DNA of 41,718 nt from Shewanella hafniensis. Lineage in GTDB: Bacteria; Pseudomonadota; Gammaproteobacteria; Enterobacterales; Shewanellaceae. Position numbers and translations under genes: made by a program. The notes beneath the pieces were generated by a model. That model was not told the origin of the DNA and did no database searches. It worked only from the letters and a program-made list of their open reading frames with translations. The stretch covers positions 1 to 41,718 of the forward strand of contig NZ_BPFD01000042.1 of assembly GCF_019655335.1 (NCBI RefSeq), given 5' to 3'. Below, piece after piece: positions 16,544 to 25,104 of this stretch. The first letter of the stretch is position 1. Every line of letters begins with the position of its first letter.

Positions 16544-16888
16544 ATGAAAAACTTAACAATTATGCTTTCTCTTGTCTTGAGTATTTTCGCTGGCAGCGCG
16601 TTAGCAAAAGACACTGTTCTACTCGATCAAACCCACGCAGCAAAAGGGGTAAAATGTGCCAGTTGCCATGGCAAAGAAGATCGTCAAGCTGTACCTATGC
16701 TTAAGTGTGTGCAATGCCACAACACAGAAAAGCTAGCGGCAAAAACAGCAGACGTGAAACCAGTTAACCCCCATAACAACCGTCACTTCGCGACTGAGAC
16801 AGACTGTGCGAAATGTCATCATGTACACCAGAAATCTGAAAATTTATGTGTAAGCTGTCATCCACGATTTGACCTAGTGACACCATAA
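16544..16888 (+). CDS. Small periplasmic tetraheme cytochrome c
   Basis: The protein has 114 residues from the ATG at 16544. A signal peptide (MKNLTIMLSLVLSIFAGSALA) is followed by four CxxCH heme sites: CASCH 38-42, CVQCH 55-59, CAKCH 88-92 and CVSCH 102-106. Extra His residues are available as second axial ligands. The size and spacing match the cytochrome domain of Shewanella flavocytochrome c3, here encoded separately. It would hand electrons to the flavoprotein encoded just upstream. An alternative TTG start at 16508 has a better-placed GGAGG (16495-16499) and would add 12 residues before the signal peptide; both starts are possible. Confidence 0.95.
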   Translation: MKNLTIMLSLVLSIFAGSALAKDTVLLDQTHAAKGVKCASCHGKEDRQAVPMLKCVQCHNTEKLAAKTADVKPVNPHNNRHFATETDCAKCHHVHQKSENLCVSCHPRFDLVTP

Positions 16889-16953
16889 GTCGGCGTATCA
16901 CAGGTAAGACTCTAAATAGCTGCTCCTATAATCTGGAATGGCTATTTAGAACG

Positions 16954-16978
16954 AAAAACCACCGCGAGGTGGTTTTTT
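16954..16978. terminator. Bidirectional terminator
   Basis: AAAAACCACC (16954-16963), loop GCGA, and GGTGGTTTTTT (16968-16978). It serves the cytochrome transcript and overlaps the stop codon of the convergent GGDEF gene. Confidence 0.85.
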
Positions 16979-17954
16979 ATTTGGATGACTGATAGAAGCA
17001 ATACCCATGCTTTCCTTGGTGTTTCACCCGGTACATGGCGGCATCGGCGCGATCGCAACTTTCGGCAAAACTATCGCCATCGCCATAAATATCGATCCCA
17101 ATGCTCAAACCAATTTCCACTTCGCAGCCTTCTAGTAGAAATTTTTGTCGATACACATCGAGTAAGGACTGGGCGAGCATAGCTAAAGATTCTGTCTCGG
17201 AGGATGGCAGTAAAATCACAAATTCATCACCACCTAGCCGAGCGATCTTCGCTTGCTCACCCGAGTGAGACACTAAAGTATGCGCCACATGCATCAGCAA
17301 ACTGTCGCCAAACTTATGGCCGTAATGATCATTTAAGGATTTAAAACCATCCAGATCGATAAAGAGTAATGCCCCATATATGCCCAGTTGCAAAGATTCA
17401 TCGAATGCCTTGGCTATGGCTTGGCGATTCATCAAATTGGTGAGGGGATCGCTGTGAGCTAGGAGTGACAAATCAAGTTCGTAGCGTTTTTCTTGGGTGA
17501 TATCGATATGACTGCCCATCATCCGCAGTGGCGTGCCATCGGGTAGACGCTCGACGATACGGCCACGATCCGACACCCAAGTGATGCTGCCATCTTTGTG
17601 TAGCATTCGGTGTACCACTTGATAATAATCGGCCTTACCATTGACATGGTCTTCAAAGGCTTTGATCACCCATTCTTTATCTTCTGGGTGTAATTTACTT
17701 TTCCAACTGTCGATATGCGCTGCCAGTTCTTCACGGCTGAAACCTAATAACTCACCCCAGCGCATATTAAATATGGTTAAATTCCCGCTTGGGATATGCT
17801 GTTCCCACAGGCACAAACCATTACCGTCGAGGGCGGCAAACAGTTTTTCTTCGGCACGACGATTCAACGCCGTTAAATTCGCGTTTTCCCGTTTGAGCTG
17901 AGCGATTTCAGCCTGAAGTTGTTTGATGTGTTCTGCTGCCGTATCCGATGCCAC
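16977..17954 (-). CDS. PAS-GGDEF diguanylate cyclase
   Basis: The protein has 325 residues. Residues 5-40 form a likely coiled coil (HIKQLQAEIAQLKRENANL). A PAS_3-type fold follows (about 45-155; LWEQHIPSGNLTIFNMRWGELLGFS, then GSHIDITQEKRYE). The GGDEF domain occupies about 160-325, with an intact GGDEF at 241-245 and DLDGFKSLNDHYGH for metal and GTP binding. It should make c-di-GMP in the cytoplasm in response to a signal sensed by the PAS domain. The RxxD inhibitory site normally five residues before GGDEF is absent (GEQA there), so product inhibition at that site is unlikely. There is no membrane segment. Confidence 0.93.
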   Translation of the reverse strand: MASDTAAEHIKQLQAEIAQLKRENANLTALNRRAEEKLFAALDGNGLCLWEQHIPSGNLTIFNMRWGELLGFSREELAAHIDSWKSKLHPEDKEWVIKAFEDHVNGKADYYQVVHRMLHKDGSITWVSDRGRIVERLPDGTPLRMMGSHIDITQEKRYELDLSLLAHSDPLTNLMNRQAIAKAFDESLQLGIYGALLFIDLDGFKSLNDHYGHKFGDSLLMHVAHTLVSHSGEQAKIARLGGDEFVILLPSSETESLAMLAQSLLDVYRQKFLLEGCEVEIGLSIGIDIYGDGDSFAESCDRADAAMYRVKHQGKHGYCFYQSSK

Positions 17955-17973
17955 GAAAAATATTTTTCCTTAA

Positions 17974-18309
17974 TTAGTCTCGGGTCAACACTTCAAGCAA
18001 TTCGATTTCAAAGGTGAGATCAGAATTGGGTTTAATATGCGCGCCCACTTGGCGCTCGCCATAGGCCAAATGAGCTGGCACTAACAACTTACGTTTACCA
18101 CCCACTTTCATCCCCATAATGCCTTGATCCCAGCCTTTAATCACACGGCCAGTGCCAATCACACATTGAAATGCCTGACCGCGGTCATAGGATGAATCAA
18201 ATTGGGTACCATCCTGCAAAAATCCACGGTATTGGGTGGTGATCAAAGCGCCTTTTACCGCTTCTTTTCCTTCGCCCACTTGCAGATCGATTACTTCTAA
18301 TTCGGTCAT
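17974..18309 (-). CDS. FKBP-type peptidyl-prolyl isomerase
   Basis: The protein has 111 residues from the ATG at 18309 (MTELEVIDL). A longer in-frame extension to 18372 begins without a ribosome site. Single FKBP domain: GALITTQYRGFLQDGTQFDSS, then FQCVIGTGRVIKGWDQGIMGMKVGGKRKL and PAHLAYGER, ending in LTFEIELLEV. These are the active-site aromatic and hydrophobic segments of the family. There is no signal peptide, so it acts on cytoplasmic proline-containing substrates. It lies 19 bases upstream of the GGDEF gene on the same strand, so the two may be co-transcribed. Confidence 0.93.
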   Translation of the reverse strand: MTELEVIDLQVGEGKEAVKGALITTQYRGFLQDGTQFDSSYDRGQAFQCVIGTGRVIKGWDQGIMGMKVGGKRKLLVPAHLAYGERQVGAHIKPNSDLTFEIELLEVLTRD

Positions 18310-18540
18310 TTCTTCACTCTCTTTTCTTTTCGCACTAGGGCGTGATATGTAACTTATGCCAGATTTTATCACCGACGACCACGCTTGTCGGCGCTATTGC
18401 AATATTTCTGCCGCTCGGTGCACTGCTTAATCCTTGAGAATAAGGTCATCATGGGCGATAATATCATCACTCCCCCTTTAAATAACCGTCCTTTAGCCCA
18501 ATATATTAATAATATCGACGTTTTATTTTGGAGCTTAGCC

Positions 18541-18963
18541 ATGATTATTGCCTGCCCCCATTGCGATACGTTAAACCGTGTTCCCGATGAGCGTTTAACC
18601 CAGCAACCTACTTGCGGTAAATGTAAGCTCAGTGTCTTTACGGCTGCGCCGATTGAACTCACAAGCGCGAACTTTGCCAACCATGCCAATAAATCTGATC
18701 TCCCCCTAGTCGTTGATTTTTGGGCTAGCTGGTGTGGCCCATGCAAAAGCTTTGCTCCGGTGTTTTCCGCGGCGGCTAAGACGTGGGAGCCGCAATTTCG
18801 CTTCGGTAAAATCAACACTGAAGAACAGCAAGCCCTCGCGGCGCAGTTTAATATTCGCTCGATTCCCACTCTTATGATTTTCAAGCAAGGGAAAATACTC
18901 GCGCAGCAAGCGGGGGCTTTACCTCAGTCAGCCCTAAATCAATGGTTAAAAAACCATAGTTAA
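18541..18963 (+). CDS. trxC: Thioredoxin 2
   Basis: The protein has 140 residues. The ATG at 18541 is preceded by GGAG seven bases away; the upstream in-frame extension is not coding. The N-terminal zinc ribbon has two CxxC pairs (CPHC at 5-8, CGKC at 26-29). The thioredoxin fold follows with the WCGPC redox site and the cis-Pro segment RSIPTLMIFKQG. This zinc-ribbon-plus-thioredoxin layout defines TrxC, a cytoplasmic disulfide reductase that helps in oxidative stress. It is divergent from the FKBP gene and ends at a terminator. Confidence 0.95.
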   Translation: MIIACPHCDTLNRVPDERLTQQPTCGKCKLSVFTAAPIELTSANFANHANKSDLPLVVDFWASWCGPCKSFAPVFSAAAKTWEPQFRFGKINTEEQQALAAQFNIRSIPTLMIFKQGKILAQQAGALPQSALNQWLKNHS

Positions 18964-18988
18964 CCGCAGGTAACTATTTCGCGCCCAT

Positions 18989-19020
18989 AAAAATACCCAG
19001 ACTCGCTGGGTATTTTGTTT
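18989..19020. terminator. Bidirectional terminator after trxC
   Basis: AAATACCCAG (18991-19000) and CTGGGTATTT (19006-19015) are flanked by A-rich and T-rich sequence. It serves trxC and the convergent DASS transporter gene. Confidence 0.85.
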
Positions 19021-19043
19021 ACTAAAATCTCAATCTACCGATA

Positions 19044-20444
19044 TCAGACATCCCAAAAAACATGGGCGATAATGCCTAGCACTATCATGCTGATAAAGTT
19101 GACTATCATACCGACCCGCACCATTTCCGATTGTTTGATATGGCCTGAACCATAAACGATCGCATTGGGCGGCGTCGCCACTGGCAGCATAAAGGCGCAG
19201 GACGCGGCAATACCAATCAGCACAGATAACATCACAGGCGATACGCCTAATGCCTCGGCAATTGCCGCAAATACAGGCACTAACAGTGCGGCACTGGCGG
19301 TGTTACTGGCAAATTCTGTTAGCATCACCACAAAGGCAATCACAGCAAACACAAACAATGACATGTGCGTGCTGCCGAAAATATCTGTCATCCAGTGGGC
19401 TAAAAACACACTGGTGCCTGTGCTTTTCAACACTGCGCTTAGCGTTAAACCACCACCAAACAATATCAGCACACCCCAATCAGTGGTTGATTCAATCTTT
19501 TTCCAGCCGACTAAGCCTAAGCCTGCGAGCAAAACAACTGCACCTAACGCCACTATGGTATCGAACTGAGTGATGCCACCTAATGCTTTGGCTAATGGCA
19601 CACTGAAAATCCAACAACATACTGTCGCGAGGAAGATAAGCAGGGTGAACTTACCTTGGAACGTCAACTGCTGCGCTTCAACTTGTACATCGAACTTGGC
19701 TGAAAGATCCGGCTTAAAATACCAATACAAGGCGATCAACATTAATGGCAACATGAGAATAACGGTCGGAATACCAAACTTGAGCCAATCACTAAAACTC
19801 AAGCCAACTTGCGCCGCAGCAATCGCATTCGGTGGGCTACCCACTAAAGTACCGATACCGCCTATGTTGGCCGAATAGGCAATCCCAAGCAGTAAAAACA
19901 CATAAGTACTGTGGTATTTTTCGCGGTCTAGTTGCTGCAAAATCCCCAGCGCCAATGGCAACATCATCGCCGTTGTGGCGGTATTACTGATCCACATAGA
20001 GAGCAGTGCCGTCACCCCAAACAGCATAAAGCAAGCGATACTGAGTTTGCCCTTAGAGGCCAAAAGTAGCTTTTGCGCTATTAAGGTATCAATCTTTTGA
20101 TGGTGCAAAGCCGCTGCGAGTACGAAGCCACCGAAGAATAAATAGATGATAGGATTTGCAAAGCTACTCATCGCTTCTTTGGTTTCAAACACCCCAAAGA
20201 ATACCGCGAGTATAGGCACGAGGATCGCGGTGATACTAATGTGGATCGCTTCGGTCAACCAAAGAATGCCAGCGAAAACCAGAATCGCCAGACCCGTGTT
20301 CACCCCTTGTTCGAAGGGTAAGCCGTAATAGAGTGCGAATAACAATACAATATCCGCCGCTAGGATCAGCATTTTCTTTTTATCGAGCCCCTCGCTGACG
20401 GGCGCTTTTTGAGGTGGAACAGTGCTTGAATCTGTTGATGACAT
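19044..20444 (-). CDS. DASS (SLC13) sodium/anion symporter
   Basis: The protein has 466 residues with about 11 membrane segments. It has both substrate- and sodium-binding SNT motifs of the divalent anion:sodium symporter family. The first is [11 protein letters not shown] at 153-163. The second is [16 protein letters not shown] in the second half, matching the VcINDY layout. [15 protein letters not shown] and [14 protein letters not shown] are the re-entrant hairpin segments. It likely imports C4-dicarboxylates such as succinate with sodium; sulfate or citrate relatives cannot be excluded. The ATG at 20444 has AAGG eight bases upstream. Confidence 0.93.
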   Translation of the reverse strand: MSSTDSSTVPPQKAPVSEGLDKKKMLILAADIVLLFALYYGLPFEQGVNTGLAILVFAGILWLTEAIHISITAILVPILAVFFGVFETKEAMSSFANPIIYLFFGGFVLAAALHHQKIDTLIAQKLLLASKGKLSIACFMLFGVTALLSMWISNTATTAMMLPLALGILQQLDREKYHSTYVFLLLGIAYSANIGGIGTLVGSPPNAIAAAQVGLSFSDWLKFGIPTVILMLPLMLIALYWYFKPDLSAKFDVQVEAQQLTFQGKFTLLIFLATVCCWIFSVPLAKALGGITQFDTIVALGAVVLLAGLGLVGWKKIESTTDWGVLILFGGGLTLSAVLKSTGTSVFLAHWMTDIFGSTHMSLFVFAVIAFVVMLTEFASNTASAALLVPVFAAIAEALGVSPVMLSVLIGIAASCAFMLPVATPPNAIVYGSGHIKQSEMVRVGMIVNFISMIVLGIIAHVFWDV

Positions 20445-20687
20445 GGTTACAACCTTAATACCATTTTATTTTGACGCAAATTTAGGGCATAGATCACACT
20501 TGGCAAAGCGGTTTATTTTGTAATTTTGCCACTTAGCAACCACACATTCTGCCGACTAAAAGCCCAGAAAAACCTTAAGTGAGATAAAAATCACCCATTT
20601 CTGATCTAAAGCCATGTGCAAAACTTTCAAACGAGCAAAAATCACGCAAAAGCTTGATAAAGCTGTAATTGAATAAGTGTTTAAAAC

Positions 20688-20703
20688 TGTGACGTGGATC
20701 AGG
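20688..20703. promoter_or_regulatory. Possible CRP-binding site upstream of the DASS gene
   Basis: TGTGACGTGGATCAGG keeps the full left half (TGTGA) and TCA of the right half of the TGTGA-N6-TCACA consensus, with correct spacing. It lies 244 bases upstream of the DASS start. CRP control of dicarboxylate uptake would fit, but the right half is imperfect. Confidence 0.25.
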
Positions 20704-20947
20704 TTTCACTTTAATACTAAGTGACAAACACTGAATTTAACCTTAAATAAAGTGGTTAACGCTAATTCAATCCTGTAACCACAGTTTTTGCCTATAAAAC
20801 ACCCATGAGTGTATTTACCACTCTTTGCCCCCTCAAGGTGACTGCAACTTAAAGCGATAACGTAAACGAACATACCAATGACAGAATTGCAGCTGGCATC
20901 AACTCAGTTTTATATTTCACGAATAACTTTCATTTTTCGCATTTAAA

Positions 20948-21112
20948 ATGTTGGTTTACATACTTAAAAACTTAAATGGCATGGTGACGGAAAGAAGATT
21001 TAACCTTTTAAATCTATCTGATAATGCGAAAGGGCATCTGATTAGCTTCCCTGTAGAATTTGTGCAGGCGCTTGCCACTTCACTCCAGCAAGTGCTCGAT
21101 AACGTCTCCTAG
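20948..21112 (+). CDS. Possible 54-residue ORF
   Basis: The frame starts MLVYILKNLNGMVTERR and ends QQVLDNVS. No Shine-Dalgarno sequence is visible and I do not recognise the protein. The helical C-terminal half (SFPVEFVQALATSLQQVL) looks protein-like, so it could be a small gene or a remnant. Confidence is low. Confidence 0.2.
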   Translation: MLVYILKNLNGMVTERRFNLLNLSDNAKGHLISFPVEFVQALATSLQQVLDNVS

Positions 21113-21372
21113 TGGTTCCATCATTTGTTTGATGCAAAACTGTGTAGAAATTAAAAATGTTTCAAACCATCAAAGCCGAAAACAACCCTAGAACCCTACT
21201 CAAATAAATAACATTTACAACTCAATATCCCTATGAATAATAAACACAAATATTATTCACCATCTCAGTCAATCTAACTCACTTTACCCCGCGAGCAATC
21301 CAACCTAGAGTCGCGCCCGTATTCTCGTCTCCTGTTCATTTTTTACCTATTTTGGTACCGCTTGTGGAAAAT

Positions 21373-22536
21373 ATGCTGTCAGCTCAACCCAATCAAAAGC
21401 CAGGGCTGTTTGTGCCTGTGGCAGGACTCAGTTTATTTGCTTTAGCGTCAGGCTACTTGATGAGTTTGATCCCACTCTCGCTCACTTACTTTGATTTGAG
21501 CCTTGATCTTGCACCTTGGCTGGCGAGTATTTTCTACCTTGGCTTATTACTAGGTGCACCTTGTATTGCACCGATTGTCAGCCGCATAGGTCACAGTAAG
21601 GCCTTTATTTTGTTCTTAAATATCTTACTGTGCAGCGTTGTGCTAATGGTGCAACTGCCACAGAGCAGTGTTTGGTTAGTATCACGCCTGATTGCAGGCT
21701 TGGCTGTTGCAGGGATTTTTGTGGTGGTCGAGTCTTGGTTACTTATGGCCGACACCCAAAAACAACGGGCAAAACGCTTAGGCTTATATATGACCGCCCT
21801 CTACGGTGGCACTGCCATTGGGCAACTTGCCGTAGATTATTTAGGCACCACGGGTAATTTACCCTACTTGGTAGTAATAGGTTTGTTGGCAGCGGCCAGC
21901 TTACCCGCACTGTTAGTTAAACGCGGCCAACCGCAGTCCAGTGAACAACACGCTATTGCTCTTTCTGACCTTAAAACCTTAAGTAAACCTGCCATTGCTG
22001 GCTGTTTAGTCTCAGGATTATTACTCGGTCCCATCTACGGTTTATTGCCTGTGTATGTGTCGCAAGACATGGGTTTTGCCCAGCAGACGGGGCAATTTAT
22101 GGCGCTGATCATTATGGGCGGCATGATAGTTCAACCCTTAGTGAGCTATTTATCCCCGCGTGTTGAAAAGAGTGTGTTGATGACCGCCTTTTGCTTAGTG
22201 GGTGCGGCGGCGCTGTTGTTACTGATACAAACATCGCTTGTGGGATTATGGTTAGGTTTTGTGTTACTCGGTGCCTGCGCCTTTGCTCTCTATCCCATCG
22301 CCATCAGTCTGGCGTGCGATCATTTACCCAGCAGCCAAATCGTCTCCGCCACTCAGATTATGTTGCTCAGTTATTCTGTGGGTTCGGTTATTGGTCCGGT
22401 TGCCGCCAGTCGTTTTGATGATGTAGAACATGGCTTACCGCTCTACTTAGCAGCAAGCTTTTTAGTCACGGTTTGCTATCTAAGTGCGCACTTACTCGCC
22501 CGAAGCAAAGCCCGCCTACCCACAGCGAAGGCTTAG
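21373..22536 (+). CDS. MFS transporter, YcaD-like
   Basis: The protein has 387 residues from the ATG at 21373, with GGA five bases upstream; a TTG at 21352 is in frame. It has twelve predicted membrane segments in two halves. Segments that match E. coli YcaD include VVVESWLLM near helix 4, GLLLGPIYGLLPVYVSQDMG at the start of the second half, and LLSYSVGSVIGP near helix 11. This subfamily is an orphan branch of the major facilitator superfamily with no proven substrate. It sits alone, ending at a very strong bidirectional terminator. Confidence 0.88.
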   Translation: MLSAQPNQKPGLFVPVAGLSLFALASGYLMSLIPLSLTYFDLSLDLAPWLASIFYLGLLLGAPCIAPIVSRIGHSKAFILFLNILLCSVVLMVQLPQSSVWLVSRLIAGLAVAGIFVVVESWLLMADTQKQRAKRLGLYMTALYGGTAIGQLAVDYLGTTGNLPYLVVIGLLAAASLPALLVKRGQPQSSEQHAIALSDLKTLSKPAIAGCLVSGLLLGPIYGLLPVYVSQDMGFAQQTGQFMALIIMGGMIVQPLVSYLSPRVEKSVLMTAFCLVGAAALLLLIQTSLVGLWLGFVLLGACAFALYPIAISLACDHLPSSQIVSATQIMLLSYSVGSVIGPVAASRFDDVEHGLPLYLAASFLVTVCYLSAHLLARSKARLPTAKA

Positions 22537-22572
22537 CCCTGAGCCGTTAATGCTAAGTCTCTACACCCTGTG

Positions 22573-22610
22573 AATAACAATGGGCGCCGATAACGGCGCC
22601 CATTGTTATT
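22573..22610. terminator. Bidirectional terminator with 17-bp perfect arms
   Basis: AATAACAATGGGCGCCG (22573-22589), loop ATAA, and its exact reverse complement (22594-22610). It lies between convergent genes and overlaps the stop codon of the PepSY gene by two bases. Confidence 0.9.
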
Positions 22611-24237
22611 ATGATGTTTGCTGGGTTAATTCTGCCACAGGCACTGTGGCGGGAATGGCCCAGATACTGTCCTGCGGCCCATTAAACACCCGATGGCGAG
22701 TCAGCCTGTAAGCATAAAAGAACACTCCACTAAAGGCTAACGCCACCAGATCGACGCCTAACGTTGCCACAGAATAAGGCGCCCATAAGCCTAAACTTGG
22801 CACGATTAACGCAACTAAAGACGTGATTGGCATCGCCAATGTAGCCAAGGCGCACAAAGGCAAAATCAGCAGCGCCGCCTTAGCAGCACCACGCCAAAAG
22901 GCGTAAACCACCAGCAAGCCAAACACCAGATAATACAGCCACAAATAGACGTGGTTAATATTGCTCACATGCACATATAACCATTTACCCAACAACATAC
23001 TTATCGTTAAGGCGGCAACCGAGCCTAAGCAAATCCCCACTGTGGCGCTGGCCATTAATCGGCAAGCACGGGTTTGCTCGCTCGCCTGCTTTTTACGGCG
23101 TTTTTCCAGCCACAGCAAGTTGCCACTGTAAAATAAAAAAGCACCGCTCAAGCCTAAAAAGAAATACACCCAACGCCCGAGATCGCCCCCATAACTACCA
23201 AAGTGTAATCCAAAGAATACCGCAACGGTTCTGGCCCAAATCCCCTTGTCGCTTTGATCAATCGTGCTATTGGTCACCTTAAGACTATAAGGATGCAGGT
23301 ATAAGAAATCGGTAACGGGTCCACGCATAAAACCATTGGGGTTATATAACCCCAAGCGCAGAGTCGCACGGGGATTATTCAAGTTCATAAAGGTCATTTC
23401 ATTCACTTGATAATCGGGGGCGATTTGCTGCACCTTGGCTAACACAGTGGTGACCTTTGGCAAATCGGCTAGTGTATAGGGCGTTTTGTCCGGTGCCGAT
23501 TGAGCAAATAATGGTTTTTCACCATAAACCATATGCTTAAGCCCATCGTAAAGCTGATCATGGAAAGCAAACACAATCACAGTTACACATATCACTAGAT
23601 GAAATGGCAGGCTGGTAATGCCCACTAAATTATGGGCATCGAGCCAGAAACGACTCTCACCTTTATCTTTACGCAGGGCGAAAAAACTTTTGGTTAACGT
23701 TGGCAGTAAAAAAATCACCCCAGAAACCAATGCCAAGGAGTATAAAACGGCGGCAATCCCCAACACATAGGCACCCGCTTGATCGTGACCGACGTCGCCG
23801 GCAATCCCCGCGGTACGATGTAATTGGTCAATCAACTCAGCCAACTCGCTTGGTGTACTTAGTTGGGTGACTAATTGCCCCTGCTCGTCAAGGCTGGCAT
23901 GCCAAAGCTGGTGACTCATGCTGAGTTCACGTTCGGAGCCCTGCTGATACCAAGTCATCGGCGATTGATGCTCATCATTTAAGTGCAAACTAAAACCGGT
24001 TTTGGCCTTATCATCCTGCGCTAACACTTGCGCGACTAAGTCATCCAGTTTCTCAGCGGGCACTTGAGGCAAGGTCAGGGCTGGCGGCATTGACCAAGCG
24101 TCAATCGCCCCTTTAAACATAGTGAGCGAGCCGGCATAAAAGCCGATAAACAATACGATTCCGGCGATGATACCAGTCCAAATATGGATAGACTGATACA
24201 CACGTAACACATCACTGCGAACTTTCATCCTTGTCAC
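22609..24237 (-). CDS. PepSY-associated membrane protein, iron-uptake linked
   Basis: The protein has 542 residues. It opens with IHIWTGIIAGIVLFIGFYAGSLTMF, the first helix of the PepSY_TM (PiuB-like) family. A periplasmic PepSY part follows, then helices with HNLVGITSLPFHLVICVTVIVF and a later FFGLHFGSYGG segment. Family members are heme-containing inner-membrane proteins. Several are linked to siderophore or iron reduction. The start is GTG 24237 overlapping the upstream stop, or ATG 24228. It is the third gene of a tightly coupled cluster with the two small membrane proteins at 24234 and 24528. Confidence 0.88.
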   Translation of the reverse strand: MTRMKVRSDVLRVYQSIHIWTGIIAGIVLFIGFYAGSLTMFKGAIDAWSMPPALTLPQVPAEKLDDLVAQVLAQDDKAKTGFSLHLNDEHQSPMTWYQQGSERELSMSHQLWHASLDEQGQLVTQLSTPSELAELIDQLHRTAGIAGDVGHDQAGAYVLGIAAVLYSLALVSGVIFLLPTLTKSFFALRKDKGESRFWLDAHNLVGITSLPFHLVICVTVIVFAFHDQLYDGLKHMVYGEKPLFAQSAPDKTPYTLADLPKVTTVLAKVQQIAPDYQVNEMTFMNLNNPRATLRLGLYNPNGFMRGPVTDFLYLHPYSLKVTNSTIDQSDKGIWARTVAVFFGLHFGSYGGDLGRWVYFFLGLSGAFLFYSGNLLWLEKRRKKQASEQTRACRLMASATVGICLGSVAALTISMLLGKWLYVHVSNINHVYLWLYYLVFGLLVVYAFWRGAAKAALLILPLCALATLAMPITSLVALIVPSLGLWAPYSVATLGVDLVALAFSGVFFYAYRLTRHRVFNGPQDSIWAIPATVPVAELTQQTS

Positions 24238-24524
24238 CTAAAGGTATATAACACTATATAAGTCAAAACGTTAAACAAGCCCAAGTAGCCAATTGCCCTG
24301 AGTCCGGTTTTAAACATAAAGCTAAAACTTAAGACCAATAACCAGATAGGCGTAATCAGCCACATGTTGAACTGCACTTTAGTATCGGCATCGATGCCGC
24401 CTGGGCCAAACCAGGCAAATAACCCCACCAATCCAAGTGCTAAAGTAAATCCTAAAATCAATCCAGCCAGTGACTTAGTCCACCAGTCGGGTTGCAATTT
24501 ATCCTGTTCAGCTAAACGTGCCAT
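24234..24524 (-). CDS. Small membrane protein, DUF3649-like
   Basis: The protein has 96 residues and about three membrane segments (near 15-40, 50-70, 75-95), including LAGLILGFTLALGLVGLFAWFGPGG and WLITPIWLLVLSFSFMFKTGLRA. The size, layout and position between a DUF3325-like gene and a PepSY gene suggest the DUF3649 family found in iron-uptake clusters. I assign it by context and pattern. It overlaps the next gene by four bases (GTGA), indicating translational coupling. Confidence 0.7.
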   Translation of the reverse strand: MARLAEQDKLQPDWWTKSLAGLILGFTLALGLVGLFAWFGPGGIDADTKVQFNMWLITPIWLLVLSFSFMFKTGLRAIGYLGLFNVLTYIVLYTFR

Positions 24525-24527
24525 GAG

Positions 24528-24782
24528 TTATTTCCGACCGAAAAGTGAGATAAAAGGCACTAACCCCATCAATAACATCAACAGGGCTAACCAAATAAAA
24601 ATTGCGGCGCTAAGGGTAAAGAGGCTAAGCCAACCGATAAGACTGACAAAGGCAACACCGTAAGCGAGTAACCGCCAAGGCCGCTTAGGAAGGGAGCTTG
24701 CAAATAGTTTTTGCTGCTTATTCGTTAAATAAAATAACAAGCAGGCCAGAAGCGTCGACAACAGGAATATAAGTTGCAACAC
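24528..24782 (-). CDS. Small membrane protein, DUF3325-like
   Basis: The protein has 84 residues with three hydrophobic segments and the internal ...TNKQQKLFASSLPKRPWRLLAYG... loop typical of DUF3325 proteins. The start is GTG at 24782, with GAGGA nine bases upstream; the next codon, TTG, could also serve. It is the first gene of the PepSY cluster, three bases from the following start. No function is known for the family beyond association with siderophore uptake genes. Confidence 0.65.
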   Translation of the reverse strand: MLQLIFLLSTLLACLLFYLTNKQQKLFASSLPKRPWRLLAYGVAFVSLIGWLSLFTLSAAIFIWLALLMLLMGLVPFISLFGRK

Positions 24783-25104
24783 GGGATGTTATCCTCTCAC
24801 TACAAAGCGTTAGCATTCGAGTCCATTTGCCTATGCTTGCTGTACATCATGTAAAAAGATAAGCACATGAAAGCAATGGAAGAATTTTAATTTCGGGACT
24901 CTAGCCTTGGTGATAATAATTCGCAATAAGATTTACACTGTAAGGATGGTTTATGATATTCAAATCACAAATAGGCAACACTTCTGCCTTGTCATTGCCA
25001 GTTGTTAACCATTAAGATACATTTCACGTTAATAGTCTTGTCCCAAGATAAACAATCCGATTCACCCTCAAGCTCATTACTATGACATCAGCAAAGGAAG
25101 CTAA
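24783..25104. other. Divergent intergenic region with weak Fur-box-like sequence
   Basis: The region separates the PepSY cluster from the SPFH gene. GATAATAATTCGCAATAAG at 24912-24930 matches the 19-bp Fur consensus at 12 positions, mostly in its left half. Fur control of the leftward cluster is plausible but weakly supported. AAGGAA before 25105 is the ribosome site of the SPFH gene. Nothing else was recognised. Confidence 0.3.

Larger units (their letters stand above)
20445..21372. other. 928-base intergenic region
   Basis: This AT-rich stretch between divergent transporter genes has no confident gene. It contains a CRP-like half-site cluster near 20688 and a possible 54-codon ORF at 20948-21112. 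I found no strong hairpin terminator in it. Confidence 0.5.

Noticed and set aside
18369..18884. 171-codon minus-strand frame over trxC
   Set aside because: It is antisense to the clear trxC gene and has no recognisable domain.
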